A DNA stretch of 64,000 nt. It comes from Marisimplicoccus sp038147335. Lineage in GTDB: Bacteria > Bacteroidota > Bacteroidia > Flavobacteriales > Flavobacteriaceae. Both the position numbers and the translations under genes were made by a program. This document shows, piece after piece, positions 1 to 8,767 of this stretch (position 1 is its first letter; each line of letters starts with the position of its first letter). A model generated the notes under the pieces. It was not told where the DNA came from. It worked only from the letters and a program-made list of their open reading frames with translations, and searched no databases. The DNA lies in NCBI GenBank assembly GCA_038147335.1, contig JAYQTK010000002.1:1-64000 (forward strand). The letters run 5' to 3'.

Positions 1-19
1 TTCAGAATCATTCATTTAA

Positions 20-331
20 CTAAAGTTTAACTGCAGTACCGTAGGCCATGATTTCAGAACATCCCTGCATTATCATTGATGTAGTTATACGAACGTTAAT
101 AACAGCATCTGCACCAAGAGATTTAGCATCATCTTTCATTCTGCTTATTGCTTGTTCTCTTGCTTGAGCTTGTAATTTTGTGTATTCGTCAATTTCACCT
201 CCAACTACATTTTTTAATGCTGCAAATATATCCCTTGCAGCATTTCTTGATCTTACAGTATTACCACGTGCAATTCCTAGAACTTGAGTTACTTGTTTTC
301 CTTCAATGTTAGGGGTAGTAGATATAATCAT
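20..331 (-). CDS. YbjQ/UPF0145 family protein
   Basis: This 103-residue protein matches the small YbjQ (UPF0145, often called heavy-metal-binding domain) family over its whole length. Visible family features are the N-terminal segment IISTTPNIEGKQV, the central VRSRNAARDIFAALKNVVGG, and the C-terminal GADAVINVRI followed by a Gly-Cys-Ser-Glu and AYGTAVKL ending. There is no signal peptide or membrane segment, so it should be cytoplasmic. Family members form ring-like oligomers, but no firm biochemical role is established and metal binding is only a database label. It is encoded on the same strand as the repeat lipoprotein but about 60 bases downstream of it, so it may share its transcript. 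Family assignment is confident; function is unknown. Confidence 0.88.
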   Translation of the reverse strand: MIISTTPNIEGKQVTQVLGIARGNTVRSRNAARDIFAALKNVVGGEIDEYTKLQAQAREQAISRMKDDAKSLGADAVINVRITTSMIMQGCSEIMAYGTAVKL

Positions 332-392
332 ACTTAAATATACAAACTAATAGGAATATATCCTGTTTTACATAATATTAATTATAGGACAT

Positions 393-2123
393 TTATTGTT
401 TTAAAAGCTTACCACCAATAATTTTCCACTCTAAATAGTTGTCTAAATCATTGTAAGGATTCACGTTATTAAACATTTCAAGAATTCCATCATTATCCTT
501 ATCTCTTATTTTAGTAAATTTTATCCATGGTTCAGTTCCATAATAAACATCAATGAATTCGTTGGTTTTATCTATATATTGGTTACCACTTAATTCTAAA
601 ACTTGCACGGACCAATTTTTATAAAAGTTTCTTTCATTCCAAGGGAGATTTGGTTCTTCACCAAGTCCATCACCAGTTCTTGTTAAAATTATTTCAACAT
701 TACCATCATTATTTAAGTCATAAAATTCAAAATTACTGACAAGGCCTTGTCTGCCAACATTTGCCTCAGGTAATCTTATGTAATCATTATTAATAAAATC
801 TATCCCATCACCATAAACAACCAAAGGAAGAGTATCGTAGGTAGTACTTGACTGATTCCACCAATCATGACCACCCATTATTAAATCAAGATATCCGTCA
901 TTATTTAAATCAAACAGCTCTGCGTTATACATGCTTATAGCTAAATCTTGATCAATCAAGTTTGTACTTGGAGTTAATATACCTCCATTGTTAATATATA
1001 CTAATGATTTTCCTCTACCACCTTCAACAACAACTACATCTAAGTCACCATCATTATCAATATCTCCAGTTGCTCCTCCATGATAGAAAGAAACATATTC
1101 TTGATATTCAACATCATAGTATCCCCCACTCCCATCACTAAATATAGCCTTACTGTATTCTCCTTTAAAGGGGATGTTATCATAGCCATGAGATACAAAA
1201 AAAATATCTACATACCCATCTTCGTTAAAGTCTGCAAGTAAAACTTTTCTACCATGAACAGTTCCAAGAATTTTGTTATCATTAAGTTCATCTATCTCAA
1301 AACCTCCCCCACAAATTCCTTTATAAAATCTAATCATTTGTTTTCTTTCATATCCAAAATAATCTTGAGGATACTCAACAAAATTTGAATAATCGTTGTA
1401 AAAACCTATTACATCTCTATAACCGTCATTATTGTAATCAACGACAATAACGTTCAATCCATATTCACCAGATTGGTTTCCCCACTGATTTAATAATAAG
1501 TTACCAGCTTGTTGCCAGTTTTCAGGATAAATAATATCAAAGAGTTCATATGAAGTTTTTTTCCAATCTGGAACTTCATACTGCCAATAACTACAATCAA
1601 GATCAAATAATGCTTCTATCTCTAAATTTGAATCAATCAGAATAGATCTTTCAGCTAATAAATTTCCATCTGACCAGCCCATAAATTGATATCCATCATA
1701 AGCATTTGCAATTAGTGTTATTTCAGTTCCCTCTTCATATGTTCCTGTTACAGGTGATCCAATTGAAGAAGAAACAGAACCACCTTCTGAAATCAAAAGA
1801 CTAAATGAGAAATAGTTAATGACTATTTCAAAGTTTGCTGATAATTCAATGTTTGAGCTAAGAGTTATTTTGATTGGATTCTCAGTTGACCCGTTGGACC
1901 AAGAGCTAAAGACATAGCCTTCATTTGGAGTTGCTGTTATACTAATTTCTGTTCCAATTGAAAATGTACCCCCTGTTGTTGATACGCTTCCACCTTCTCC
2001 AGCTGTTACTGATAAAGTATAATTTTTTGTTATTTGATAAGGAGGATTATCTGTTGATTGAGAGTCTTCCTTTGCGCAACTAATTATTAATATTAAGGAT
2101 ATTAATAGAAGTCTTTTAATCAT
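393..2123 (-). CDS. Secreted lipoprotein with two InlB/Flg_new-type repeats and FG-GAP/VCBS repeats
   Basis: A 576-residue lipoprotein precursor. The first residues form a short hydrophobic signal ending in a lipobox (LILIISC, Cys about residue 16) followed by acidic residues. Residues about 35-95 and 102-173 are two beta repeats of the bacterial Flg_new/InlB-B type, each with a GGSVS turn, a GTEI strand and a GYxFxxWS(N/D)G motif. From about residue 200 to the end there are repeated calcium-loop motifs typical of FG-GAP/VCBS beta-propellers, such as DYNNDGYRD, DFNEDGYVD, DIDNDGDLD, DLNNDGYLD and DLNNDGNVE. The protein probably sits on the outer surface and may bind ligand or matrix, which is inference. 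No type IX secretion C-terminal domain is evident. Its start codon overlaps the end of a decayed paralogue upstream. Confidence 0.8.
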   Translation of the reverse strand: MIKRLLLISLILIISCAKEDSQSTDNPPYQITKNYTLSVTAGEGGSVSTTGGTFSIGTEISITATPNEGYVFSSWSNGSTENPIKITLSSNIELSANFEIVINYFSFSLLISEGGSVSSSIGSPVTGTYEEGTEITLIANAYDGYQFMGWSDGNLLAERSILIDSNLEIEALFDLDCSYWQYEVPDWKKTSYELFDIIYPENWQQAGNLLLNQWGNQSGEYGLNVIVVDYNNDGYRDVIGFYNDYSNFVEYPQDYFGYERKQMIRFYKGICGGGFEIDELNDNKILGTVHGRKVLLADFNEDGYVDIFFVSHGYDNIPFKGEYSKAIFSDGSGGYYDVEYQEYVSFYHGGATGDIDNDGDLDVVVVEGGRGKSLVYINNGGILTPSTNLIDQDLAISMYNAELFDLNNDGYLDLIMGGHDWWNQSSTTYDTLPLVVYGDGIDFINNDYIRLPEANVGRQGLVSNFEFYDLNNDGNVEIILTRTGDGLGEEPNLPWNERNFYKNWSVQVLELSGNQYIDKTNEFIDVYYGTEPWIKFTKIRDKDNDGILEMFNNVNPYNDLDNYLEWKIIGGKLLKQ

Positions 2124-2835
2124 TTCTAGTAATAAATGTCGCTGTAATGTCTGTATCTGAATTTAACTTAAAAGTTATTGGGTTTGCTGTTTGACCATTA
2201 GACCACTCAGAAAATTCATATCCCTCACCTGATACTGCAGTAATAATAACATCAGAACCAGCTAATATTGATTCATTAAAACTCACATATCCATACTTAA
2301 AGATGTTGTTGTATTCTAGATTTGCCCATCCAGCATAGCCAAAAGTATATCCATTGTGATGACCAGCAGGTGGAGGAGCACTAACGGCAGGAGGCAATCC
2401 AACTGTGTTAACTGATAAATTATATCTTACTTTTGTTATATCAATTATTGGTTCCCAAGTCAAGATTTTGTCCATGCCAAACAATACAATGCACTTATTC
2501 TCTTAGAACTTAAAAATAGTAAAAAGCAAATAGGTTACTTTTAATCATTTTGTAGGTTCCAGCTGTTATTGCCAATTAAAATGGAAGCCAAGTTCCGGTT
2601 AGCGTCGAATAGAGGTTTCGCCAAAACTTACCCATCCACCTTGGTTTGTACCAACTGTTAGCTTGTATTGTGTTACTGGTGAAGAAGATGTGATTGGCGA
2701 TGATACAATTGTAACTACCGCTTTCTTACCCAAATCCACATTTTGAGATATAAAAACGTTTGAGTCAAAAGAATCTTCCTTTGTGCAAGTAATTATAAAT
2801 AGTAATGATATGTAGAAAAAAAATCTTTTGATTTG
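2116..2835 (-). pseudogene. Decayed paralogue of the repeat lipoprotein (start lost, internal stops)
   Basis: On the minus strand the segment from about 2832 down to 2598 reads IKRFFFYISLLFIITC then TKEDSFDS, clearly related to the signal peptide and lipobox of the next gene (IKRLLLISLILIISC), but it lacks an ATG: the codon before the Ile is CAA and the one before that is TAA. The frame continues to YKLTVGTNQGGWVSFGE, the start of a Flg_new-type repeat, and stops near 2598. A separate open frame from 2484 to 2116 (122 residues) carries another such repeat ending in SGEGYEFSEWSNGQ and runs 8 bases into the start of the intact lipoprotein. I read this as one broken copy of a tandem paralogue. 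The stretch 2581-2700 is about 45 percent G+C by hand count, richer than its surroundings. It could instead be a short separate gene at 2116-2484. Confidence 0.6.
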
Positions 2836-2864
2836 TTAAATTTAATAAATAAACTTATAAAAAA

Positions 2865-3308
2865 ATGAAATTACTTAATGAGTTCAAAGAATTTGCTGTA
2901 AAAGGGAACATGATGGAAATGGCTATCGGTATTATCATCGGCGCCTCATTTAACTCTGTTATAGACGTACTGGTTAAACAGATACTACTTCCTCCTCTAT
3001 CTTTACTTTCTAATGGGTTAAATATAGATTCAAAGAAGATAATTCTAAGGGAAGCAGATATAAGCTCTTCTGGGGATATAATTAACGAAGAAGTAGCTAT
3101 TAATTATGGGTTTTTTATTGAAACTTTTATAGACTTTATGATAGTAGCATTTACAATTTTCATTGTAATAAAGTTTCTGAACAAATTAAAGATACAAGCT
3201 GAAGATCCTACTAATAAAAAGGTCTCAACACCAAGAAACATAAAGCTTCTAACAGAGATTAATGATTCACTAAAAGATTTAAATAAAAATCTAACAAAGA
3301 AAAATTAG
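2865..3308 (+). CDS. mscL: Large-conductance mechanosensitive channel
   Basis: A 147-residue MscL homologue. It opens under membrane tension and releases solutes during hypo-osmotic shock. Visible features are the N-terminal amphipathic helix (LNEFKEFAVKGNMMEMAIG), the pore-lining first helix with IGIIIGASFNSVIDVLV, the periplasmic loop, a second membrane helix about residues 85-107 (FIDFMIVAFTIFIVIKFL) and a charged cytoplasmic C-terminal helix. Length is normal for the family. The start ATG follows an A-rich tract with no Shine-Dalgarno sequence. Its stop overlaps that of the convergent DUF1569 gene by four bases. Identification is confident. Confidence 0.97.
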   Translation: MKLLNEFKEFAVKGNMMEMAIGIIIGASFNSVIDVLVKQILLPPLSLLSNGLNIDSKKIILREADISSSGDIINEEVAINYGFFIETFIDFMIVAFTIFIVIKFLNKLKIQAEDPTNKKVSTPRNIKLLTEINDSLKDLNKNLTKKN

Positions 3309-3760
3309 GTTTTATATACATCGAACTGATATAAATGATATGAAGTGTGGAAGTAAACTACCCTTTTGAATGCTTTATTAGGAACTATTCCATGAAAATT
3401 ATTAAATAAGTATTTCTTATTAATGGATTCTACTTCTTTTAAGTCACTAATTAGCTTAATTTTTTCAAACTCAAAATCAAGATTTTCGCATTGATAAGTA
3501 TCAAAGACCTTAAGTGTAGGAAGATTTTTAATGTAATTTTTAACATTATACCTAACTATATACTTAAGATATAGCCTATGAAATATACCAAATACAAACC
3601 CTACTATAAAGATTATAGGGTTAAGCCTTGTTTTATTTAGATATACGTCAATAAAGGCAGAACAATGTTTTAGCATCATTGAAGAATTCATCCTCCCCCA
3701 TTTAGGAGTAGTTTCTTCCTTTAATTTTTCTATTGAAGAGTATAATTTTGAATATTCCAT
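3305..3760 (-). CDS. DUF1569 (DinB-like) family protein
   Basis: A 151-residue protein with the N-terminal signature of the DUF1569 family, seen as TTPKWGRMNSSMMLKHCSAF around residues 17-36: a Trp-Gly-x-Met turn followed by a conserved Met-Leu-x-His. The family is related to DinB/YfiT-type four-helix bundles, which often bind a metal through histidines; only some of these are visible here. Residues about 46-68 are hydrophobic (PIIFIVGFVFGIF) but more likely part of the bundle than a true membrane anchor. The gene starts immediately beside the E1 fusion gene and could be co-transcribed downstream of it. Function is unknown. Confidence 0.72.
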   Translation of the reverse strand: MEYSKLYSSIEKLKEETTPKWGRMNSSMMLKHCSAFIDVYLNKTRLNPIIFIVGFVFGIFHRLYLKYIVRYNVKNYIKNLPTLKVFDTYQCENLDFEFEKIKLISDLKEVESINKKYLFNNFHGIVPNKAFKRVVYFHTSYHLYQFDVYKT

Positions 3761-5739
3761 TAATATTTTAGAAGTTTTTCCAATTTTTCTTTTAATCTAC
3801 TGCTAGACAAAAAACCTTTCTCAAGATTATTTGAAAAAGGAACAGGTGTATCTAAAGATCCTACCCTAATAATTGGAGCATCCAGGTATTCAAAAATCTC
3901 TTCTGAAATACTAGCTGAAATTTCTCCTATAAACCCATTAATTAAAGTATCTTCACTTAAAAGTAATACTTTACCTGTTTTCTTTATCGAATTGAAAATC
4001 AATTCTTTATCCCATGGAACAAGAGTATTTAAATCAATGATTTCAATTGAATCATTTTTAAACGATTTTACTACCTCTAAAGCCCAATGAACACCTAATC
4101 CATATGTAATTATTGTTGCATCAGAACCTATTGATCTAATCTTTGCTTTTCCTAGCTCAATAGTGTAGTAATTCTCAGGAATCTCTTCAGAGACAGTTCT
4201 GTATATATATTTATGTTCAAAATACATTACAGGGTTGGGATCTTCAATCGAAGCATTTAATAAACCTTTAGCCTCATATGAATGGGATGGATATACGACC
4301 TTTAAACCAGGTACTTTGGTAAACCATACTTCATTTGATTGAGAATGAAAAGGACCAGCCCCTACTCCACCACCACATGGCATTCTTACTACAATATCTG
4401 AATTTTGAGACCACCTATAATTAGATTTGGCTATTAAGTTAACAATGGCTGTAAATCCAGAGCTTATAAAGTCTGCAAACTGCATTTCAACAATTGATTT
4501 ATAACCACCTACAGATAAACCATATGCTGTGGATAGAATAGCTGACTCGCAAAGCGGTGTATTAAAAACTCTTTCTTTACCATATTTCTCAATCAAACCT
4601 TCAGTTACCTTAAATACACCTCCATATTCAGCTATATCTTGCCCCATAATAACTAGATTATCATATTTTGACATAGATTCGTCAATTCCCATCTTAATTG
4701 CATCTACAAACCTAACTTCTCCATTTATTAAACTATCTGAATGATTATTAGCAGGTATAAAATCCTGGTACACATCATTAAGTTCTAGATCCTCATCAAA
4801 CTTAGTTTCAGCATAAGATTTAGCTTTATCCCAATTGGAATCAATTTCTTTCTCAAGATCATTTTTAATCACTTTAAGAGTCTTACTATTTAGATGCTTG
4901 GATTTTATCAAGAATTCCTCAAAATGCTTTATAGGGTCCTTTTTAGCCCACTCTTCTATTATCTCAGGATCTATATATGCTTGACCACTAGCTTCTTCAT
5001 GACCTTTCATTCTAAATGTTTTAAACTCAATAAGAACAGGCTTATTGTCAGATCTCATTTTTTCTGATACTTCTTTCAAACAATTATAAACATCAACAAC
5101 ATTGTTTCCATCAATTACATATGAATCCATGTTGTAACCAGCTGCTCTATCTGCGAGATCTTCAATGGCGTACTGCTCATTAACTGGTGTAGATAGTCCA
5201 TATCCATTATTTTCAATACAAAATATTACAGGAAGATTCCAGGTTGACGCCAGATTTAATGATTCATGAAAATCTCCTTGACTTGTTCCACCATCACCAG
5301 TAAATACTGCACATAATTTATTATTACCCTTAAGTTTATTTGAAAGAGCAATACCACAGGCAACTCCCATTTGAGGCCCTAAATGTGATATCATTCCTAC
5401 TATATGATGTTCATTAGATCCAAAATGAAAACTTCTATCTCTTCCTTTTGTAAAACCCTCTTGTTTACCCTGCCATTGTGCAAATAATCTATCTAAAGGA
5501 ATATCCCTAGATGTGAAAACAGATAAATTTCTATGCATTGGAAGTATATACTCATCACTATCCAAAGCAATGGTTACTCCAGTAGAAATGGCTTCTTGAC
5601 CAATACCACTAAACCATTTTGATACCTTTCCTTGTCTAAGAAGAATGATCATTTTCTCTTCAATCATTCTTGATTTGAGCATATTTTTGAAAAGATTCAG
5701 TAAAACTTTTTTATCAATATTTTTTACATCAAATTTCAT
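3760..5739 (-). CDS. Fused alpha/beta E1 component of a 2-oxoacid dehydrogenase (branched-chain type)
   Basis: A thiamine-diphosphate-dependent E1 of about 659 residues in which alpha and beta subunits are fused, an arrangement common in Bacteroidota. The alpha half (about residues 1-330) carries the cofactor motif GDGGTSQGDFHESLN, closing with ENNGYGLSTP. The beta half (about 345-659) has GQDIAEYGGVF, FNTPLCESA and the closing transketolase C domain. It should decarboxylate 2-oxoisovalerate or a related acid and pass the acyl group to a lipoyl E2. I chose the ATG at 5739, giving MKFDVK, because it forms a four-base ATGA overlap with the ung stop. Exact substrate (branched-chain, pyruvate or acetoin) is not decided by sequence. 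A second E1 fusion lies at 20953. Confidence 0.9.
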   Translation of the reverse strand: MKFDVKNIDKKVLLNLFKNMLKSRMIEEKMIILLRQGKVSKWFSGIGQEAISTGVTIALDSDEYILPMHRNLSVFTSRDIPLDRLFAQWQGKQEGFTKGRDRSFHFGSNEHHIVGMISHLGPQMGVACGIALSNKLKGNNKLCAVFTGDGGTSQGDFHESLNLASTWNLPVIFCIENNGYGLSTPVNEQYAIEDLADRAAGYNMDSYVIDGNNVVDVYNCLKEVSEKMRSDNKPVLIEFKTFRMKGHEEASGQAYIDPEIIEEWAKKDPIKHFEEFLIKSKHLNSKTLKVIKNDLEKEIDSNWDKAKSYAETKFDEDLELNDVYQDFIPANNHSDSLINGEVRFVDAIKMGIDESMSKYDNLVIMGQDIAEYGGVFKVTEGLIEKYGKERVFNTPLCESAILSTAYGLSVGGYKSIVEMQFADFISSGFTAIVNLIAKSNYRWSQNSDIVVRMPCGGGVGAGPFHSQSNEVWFTKVPGLKVVYPSHSYEAKGLLNASIEDPNPVMYFEHKYIYRTVSEEIPENYYTIELGKAKIRSIGSDATIITYGLGVHWALEVVKSFKNDSIEIIDLNTLVPWDKELIFNSIKKTGKVLLLSEDTLINGFIGEISASISEEIFEYLDAPIIRVGSLDTPVPFSNNLEKGFLSSSRLKEKLEKLLKY

Positions 5740-6410
5740 AAAGACCAATCAATCTCTTTTTTTCCAATTTTTTTTAAATGTTCATTGCATAGACTAAAAT
5801 GCTTATTACCAAACCATAGTCCTCTATTGGCACTTAGAGGAGAAGGATGACCTGATTCAAGGATTTTATGCTTTTTATCATTAATTAGTTTCTTTTTTTG
5901 CTTTGCAAATGAACCCCATAATAAAAATACAGTATTATTTGTTTCCTCAGATATTATTTCAATGACTCTATCTGTGAATGATTCCCATCCTTTATTTTGG
6001 TGACTTCCTGCTAATCCTTTCTTTACTGTTAATGTAGCATTTAAAAGCATTACACCTTGTTTGGACCACAAACTTAGATCTCCATTTCTATCACTAAACT
6101 TAATACCTAAGTCAGATTCTATCTCTTTGAAAATATTAATTAAAGATGGAGGATGAACGATTCCTTTGTTAACAGAGAAACATAATCCATTTGCCTGATT
6201 TGGACCATGATAAGGATCTTGGCCAATTATTACAACTTTCAATTTATTGATTGGGCAATTATCAAAAGCTGAAAATATTTCAGATCCCTTAGGGTAACAA
6301 ACAGAGGATGAATATTCACTTTTTACAAATGAAATAAGTTCTTTAAAATAATTTTTATTGAATTCTGAAATTAGAAGCTGTTTCCAAGAATCTTCAATTT
6401 TTATTGACAT
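5736..6410 (-). CDS. ung: Family 1 uracil-DNA glycosylase
   Basis: A 224-residue uracil-DNA glycosylase that removes uracil from DNA as the first step of base excision repair. The catalytic water-activating motif GQDPYHGPNQANGLCFSV contains Asp65, and the C-terminal leucine-loop motif HPSPLSANRG carries the conserved His. The uracil-binding LLWGSFAKQK is also present. Length is that of the family. Its start overlaps the end of the upstream symporter gene by 17 bases and its stop overlaps the E1 start by four bases, so symporter, ung and the E1 gene probably form one transcript. Identification is certain. Confidence 0.98.
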   Translation of the reverse strand: MSIKIEDSWKQLLISEFNKNYFKELISFVKSEYSSSVCYPKGSEIFSAFDNCPINKLKVVIIGQDPYHGPNQANGLCFSVNKGIVHPPSLINIFKEIESDLGIKFSDRNGDLSLWSKQGVMLLNATLTVKKGLAGSHQNKGWESFTDRVIEIISEETNNTVFLLWGSFAKQKKKLINDKKHKILESGHPSPLSANRGLWFGNKHFSLCNEHLKKIGKKEIDWSL

Positions 6411-7671
6411 CTTTTGGATCCTTTAATTTTCCAACAGATTTTGCAACAATCATTGAAACTGCAGCATCTCCTGTAACATTAACTATAGTCCTGCACATAT
6501 CTAGTGGCCTGTCTACAGCTATTATTAAAGCAAGTCCAGCTTCTGGTATACCTGCTTGACCAAGAACAATTACAAGCATTACAATACCTGCACTAGGAAC
6601 AGCAGCAGCTCCAATTGAAGCAAGAGTAGCAGTAACTATAATTCCTAATTGTGCACCAAGACTAAGATCTAAACCAAATGCTTGAGCTATAAACACAGCA
6701 GCAACTGCTTGGTAAACACTAGTTCCATCCATGTTAACTGTTGCTCCTATCGGGAGGACAAAACTTGATATTTCTTTATCTACACCTAAGTTCTTTTCAG
6801 CACAGTCCATTGTAACAGGAAGTGTAGCAGCACTTGAACTTGTTGAGAAACCTAGTAATTGGGCAGCAGAGATACCCTTCATAAATGTCGAAGGATTTGT
6901 ATTAGTTATAAGTTTAACAATAATATTATAAACCACAATCATTAGAATTAGACCAATTATAAGAGTTACAGAATACATTCCTAGTGCAATAAATAAGTCT
7001 AAGCTAGGAGATTCTACAACTAATGTAGCTAGAAGGGCGAATACACCATATGGAGCAGATTCCATTATTAGATCTATTAACTTAAGTATTATAGAATTTA
7101 GACCATCAAAAAAATCTTTTACAGGTTTAGCAAGCTTTGGATCAACCAATATTATTCCAATTCCAAAGAATATAGCGAAGAAAATAACCTGAAGCATGTT
7201 TCTATTATTTGTAGCAGCATCAAAGATGTTTGCTGGAACAATATCAACTAATGGCTGCAGAGGACCGCTTTCTGCTTGCTGCTGAGCTTGTTGTTGCTTC
7301 TCAATTACACCCTGCTCATACTCTTGAACAAGATCAATTCTTGTTTCTTCTGTAATAGTACTTCCAGGCTGAACAATATTTACAAGAATTAGCCCAATAA
7401 CAACAGCTGTTACTGTTGTACATATATAAATTCCAAGTGTTCTAGTTCCAATAGTAGATAATTTAGAAATGTCTTTTAAATCAGAAATACCCTTAACTAA
7501 AGAAGCTAAAATTAATGGCATAGCTATTAGTTTAAGTAAATTGATAAATATTGTACCAAATGGTTTTACCCAATCTTTTATTAAATCAGATCCAAATGTT
7601 GTTTGAGACATAATAAGTCCAAAAACAACACCTAAAACCATTCCAATAATTATTTTCCAATGTAACTTCAT
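6394..7671 (-). CDS. Dicarboxylate/amino acid:cation symporter (DAACS family)
   Basis: A 425-residue inner-membrane transporter of the glutamate/aspartate/dicarboxylate:Na+ or H+ symporter family. Diagnostic signatures are the serine-rich hairpin with TSSSAATLPVT, the NMDGTSVYQ motif, a second hairpin AAVPSAGIVML, and the substrate-site DRPLDMCRTIVNVTGD. About eight membrane helices are apparent. A Gln/Ala-rich stretch near residues 120-140 lies in an extramembrane loop and is a little unusual. The likely substrates are acidic amino acids or C4-dicarboxylates, but they cannot be settled by sequence. The gene begins two bases downstream of the aroC stop on the same strand, pointing to co-transcription with aroC, ung and E1. 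Confidence 0.93.
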   Translation of the reverse strand: MKLHWKIIIGMVLGVVFGLIMSQTTFGSDLIKDWVKPFGTIFINLLKLIAMPLILASLVKGISDLKDISKLSTIGTRTLGIYICTTVTAVVIGLILVNIVQPGSTITEETRIDLVQEYEQGVIEKQQQAQQQAESGPLQPLVDIVPANIFDAATNNRNMLQVIFFAIFFGIGIILVDPKLAKPVKDFFDGLNSIILKLIDLIMESAPYGVFALLATLVVESPSLDLFIALGMYSVTLIIGLILMIVVYNIIVKLITNTNPSTFMKGISAAQLLGFSTSSSAATLPVTMDCAEKNLGVDKEISSFVLPIGATVNMDGTSVYQAVAAVFIAQAFGLDLSLGAQLGIIVTATLASIGAAAVPSAGIVMLVIVLGQAGIPEAGLALIIAVDRPLDMCRTIVNVTGDAAVSMIVAKSVGKLKDPKDVNKN

Positions 7672-7673
7672 AA

Positions 7674-8738
7674 TTATATTTTTGAGAGCTTACTTAATAA
7701 TAAATAATCAGCAAGTACTAGTGCAGCCATTGCCTCAACTATAGGAACTGCTCTAGGTACAACACATGGGTCATGCCTACCTTTTCCTTGCACTTTTACT
7801 TTGTTTCCTTTACTATCTATAGAATCCTGATCTCTCATTATTGTAGAAACAGGCTTAAATGCAATATTAAAGTAGATATCCATACCATTTGATATACCAC
7901 CTTGTACCCCACCTGAATAGTTAGTTTTTGTTGATCCGTCTTCATTAAAAGAATCATTATGTTCAGAACCATTCATTTCAGAGCCTTTAAAACCACTTCC
8001 AAATTCAAATCCCTTAACAGCATTAATTGAAAGCATTGCTTTCCCGAGCTCAGCATGAAGCTTATTGAAAACTGGTTCACCAAGACCAACTGGAGCTCCA
8101 CTTATAATGCAAGAAATAACTCCACCCACTGTATCTCCGTTCTTTCTTGTTTCTTTTATTAAATCTTCCATCTCTTTAGACTTATCAAGATCTGGACATC
8201 TTACAATTGATTTTTCAATATTTTCAAAGTCAACATTTGAATTTTCATATTCATATTTTATTTTTCCAACTGATGAAACAAAAGCGTTTATCTTAACATC
8301 CTTTAAAAGGAGCTTAGCTATAGCACCTGCAACAACTCTAACTACAGTTTCTCTTGCAGAACTTCTACCACCACCTCTATAATCTCTAAAACCATATTTC
8401 TTATCATAAACAAAATCTGCATGAGATGGTCTGTAGCTATCCTTTATATGAGAGTAATCTTTTGATTTTTGATCCTGATTAACAATTATGAATCCTATAG
8501 GAGTACCTGTTGATTTGCCTTCAAATATTCCGGATAAAAATTCAACAGAATCATCTTCTTTTCTTTGAGTAACAATTTCAGACTGCCCTGGTCTTCTTCT
8601 ATTTAACTCAGAATTAATAAAGTCTAAATCAATATTTACACCTGCAGGACATCCATCTATTACTCCACCTAGAGCTTTTCCATGGGACTCACCAAAGGAT
8701 GAAATTTTAAAGATATTACCGAATGAATTTCCTGCCAT
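7674..8738 (-). CDS. aroC: Chorismate synthase
   Basis: A 354-residue chorismate synthase, which converts 5-enolpyruvylshikimate-3-phosphate to chorismate using reduced FMN, the last common step of aromatic amino-acid synthesis. Family signatures are visible: GESHGKALGGVIDGCPAG near the N-terminus, RPSHADFVYDKKYGFRDYRG with GGRSSARET, the GGVQGGISNGMDI block, and GRHDPCVVPRAVPIVEAMAA near the end. Length and motif order are normal. It is followed at once by the symporter gene, and preceded by the FAD oxidase gene 29 bases upstream on the same strand. Identification is certain. Confidence 0.98.
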   Translation of the reverse strand: MAGNSFGNIFKISSFGESHGKALGGVIDGCPAGVNIDLDFINSELNRRRPGQSEIVTQRKEDDSVEFLSGIFEGKSTGTPIGFIIVNQDQKSKDYSHIKDSYRPSHADFVYDKKYGFRDYRGGGRSSARETVVRVVAGAIAKLLLKDVKINAFVSSVGKIKYEYENSNVDFENIEKSIVRCPDLDKSKEMEDLIKETRKNGDTVGGVISCIISGAPVGLGEPVFNKLHAELGKAMLSINAVKGFEFGSGFKGSEMNGSEHNDSFNEDGSTKTNYSGGVQGGISNGMDIYFNIAFKPVSTIMRDQDSIDSKGNKVKVQGKGRHDPCVVPRAVPIVEAMAALVLADYLLLSKLSKI

Positions 8739-8767
8739 AGCTTGTGTTATAAAGATAATATCTTAAA

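Noticed and set aside
2581..2640. Possible integron-type recombination site (GTTAGCG-like core in a G+C-richer patch)
   Set aside because: The core bases do not match the attC consensus, no paired core or integrase was found, and the patch fits inside the remnant lipoprotein sequence.
8065..8382. Plus-strand open frame of 105 codons inside aroC, and similar antisense frames in glmM, uvrA, dnaB and accA
   Set aside because: They lie fully opposite well-supported genes, have no recognisable domain, and are expected by chance from the codon usage of the true genes.
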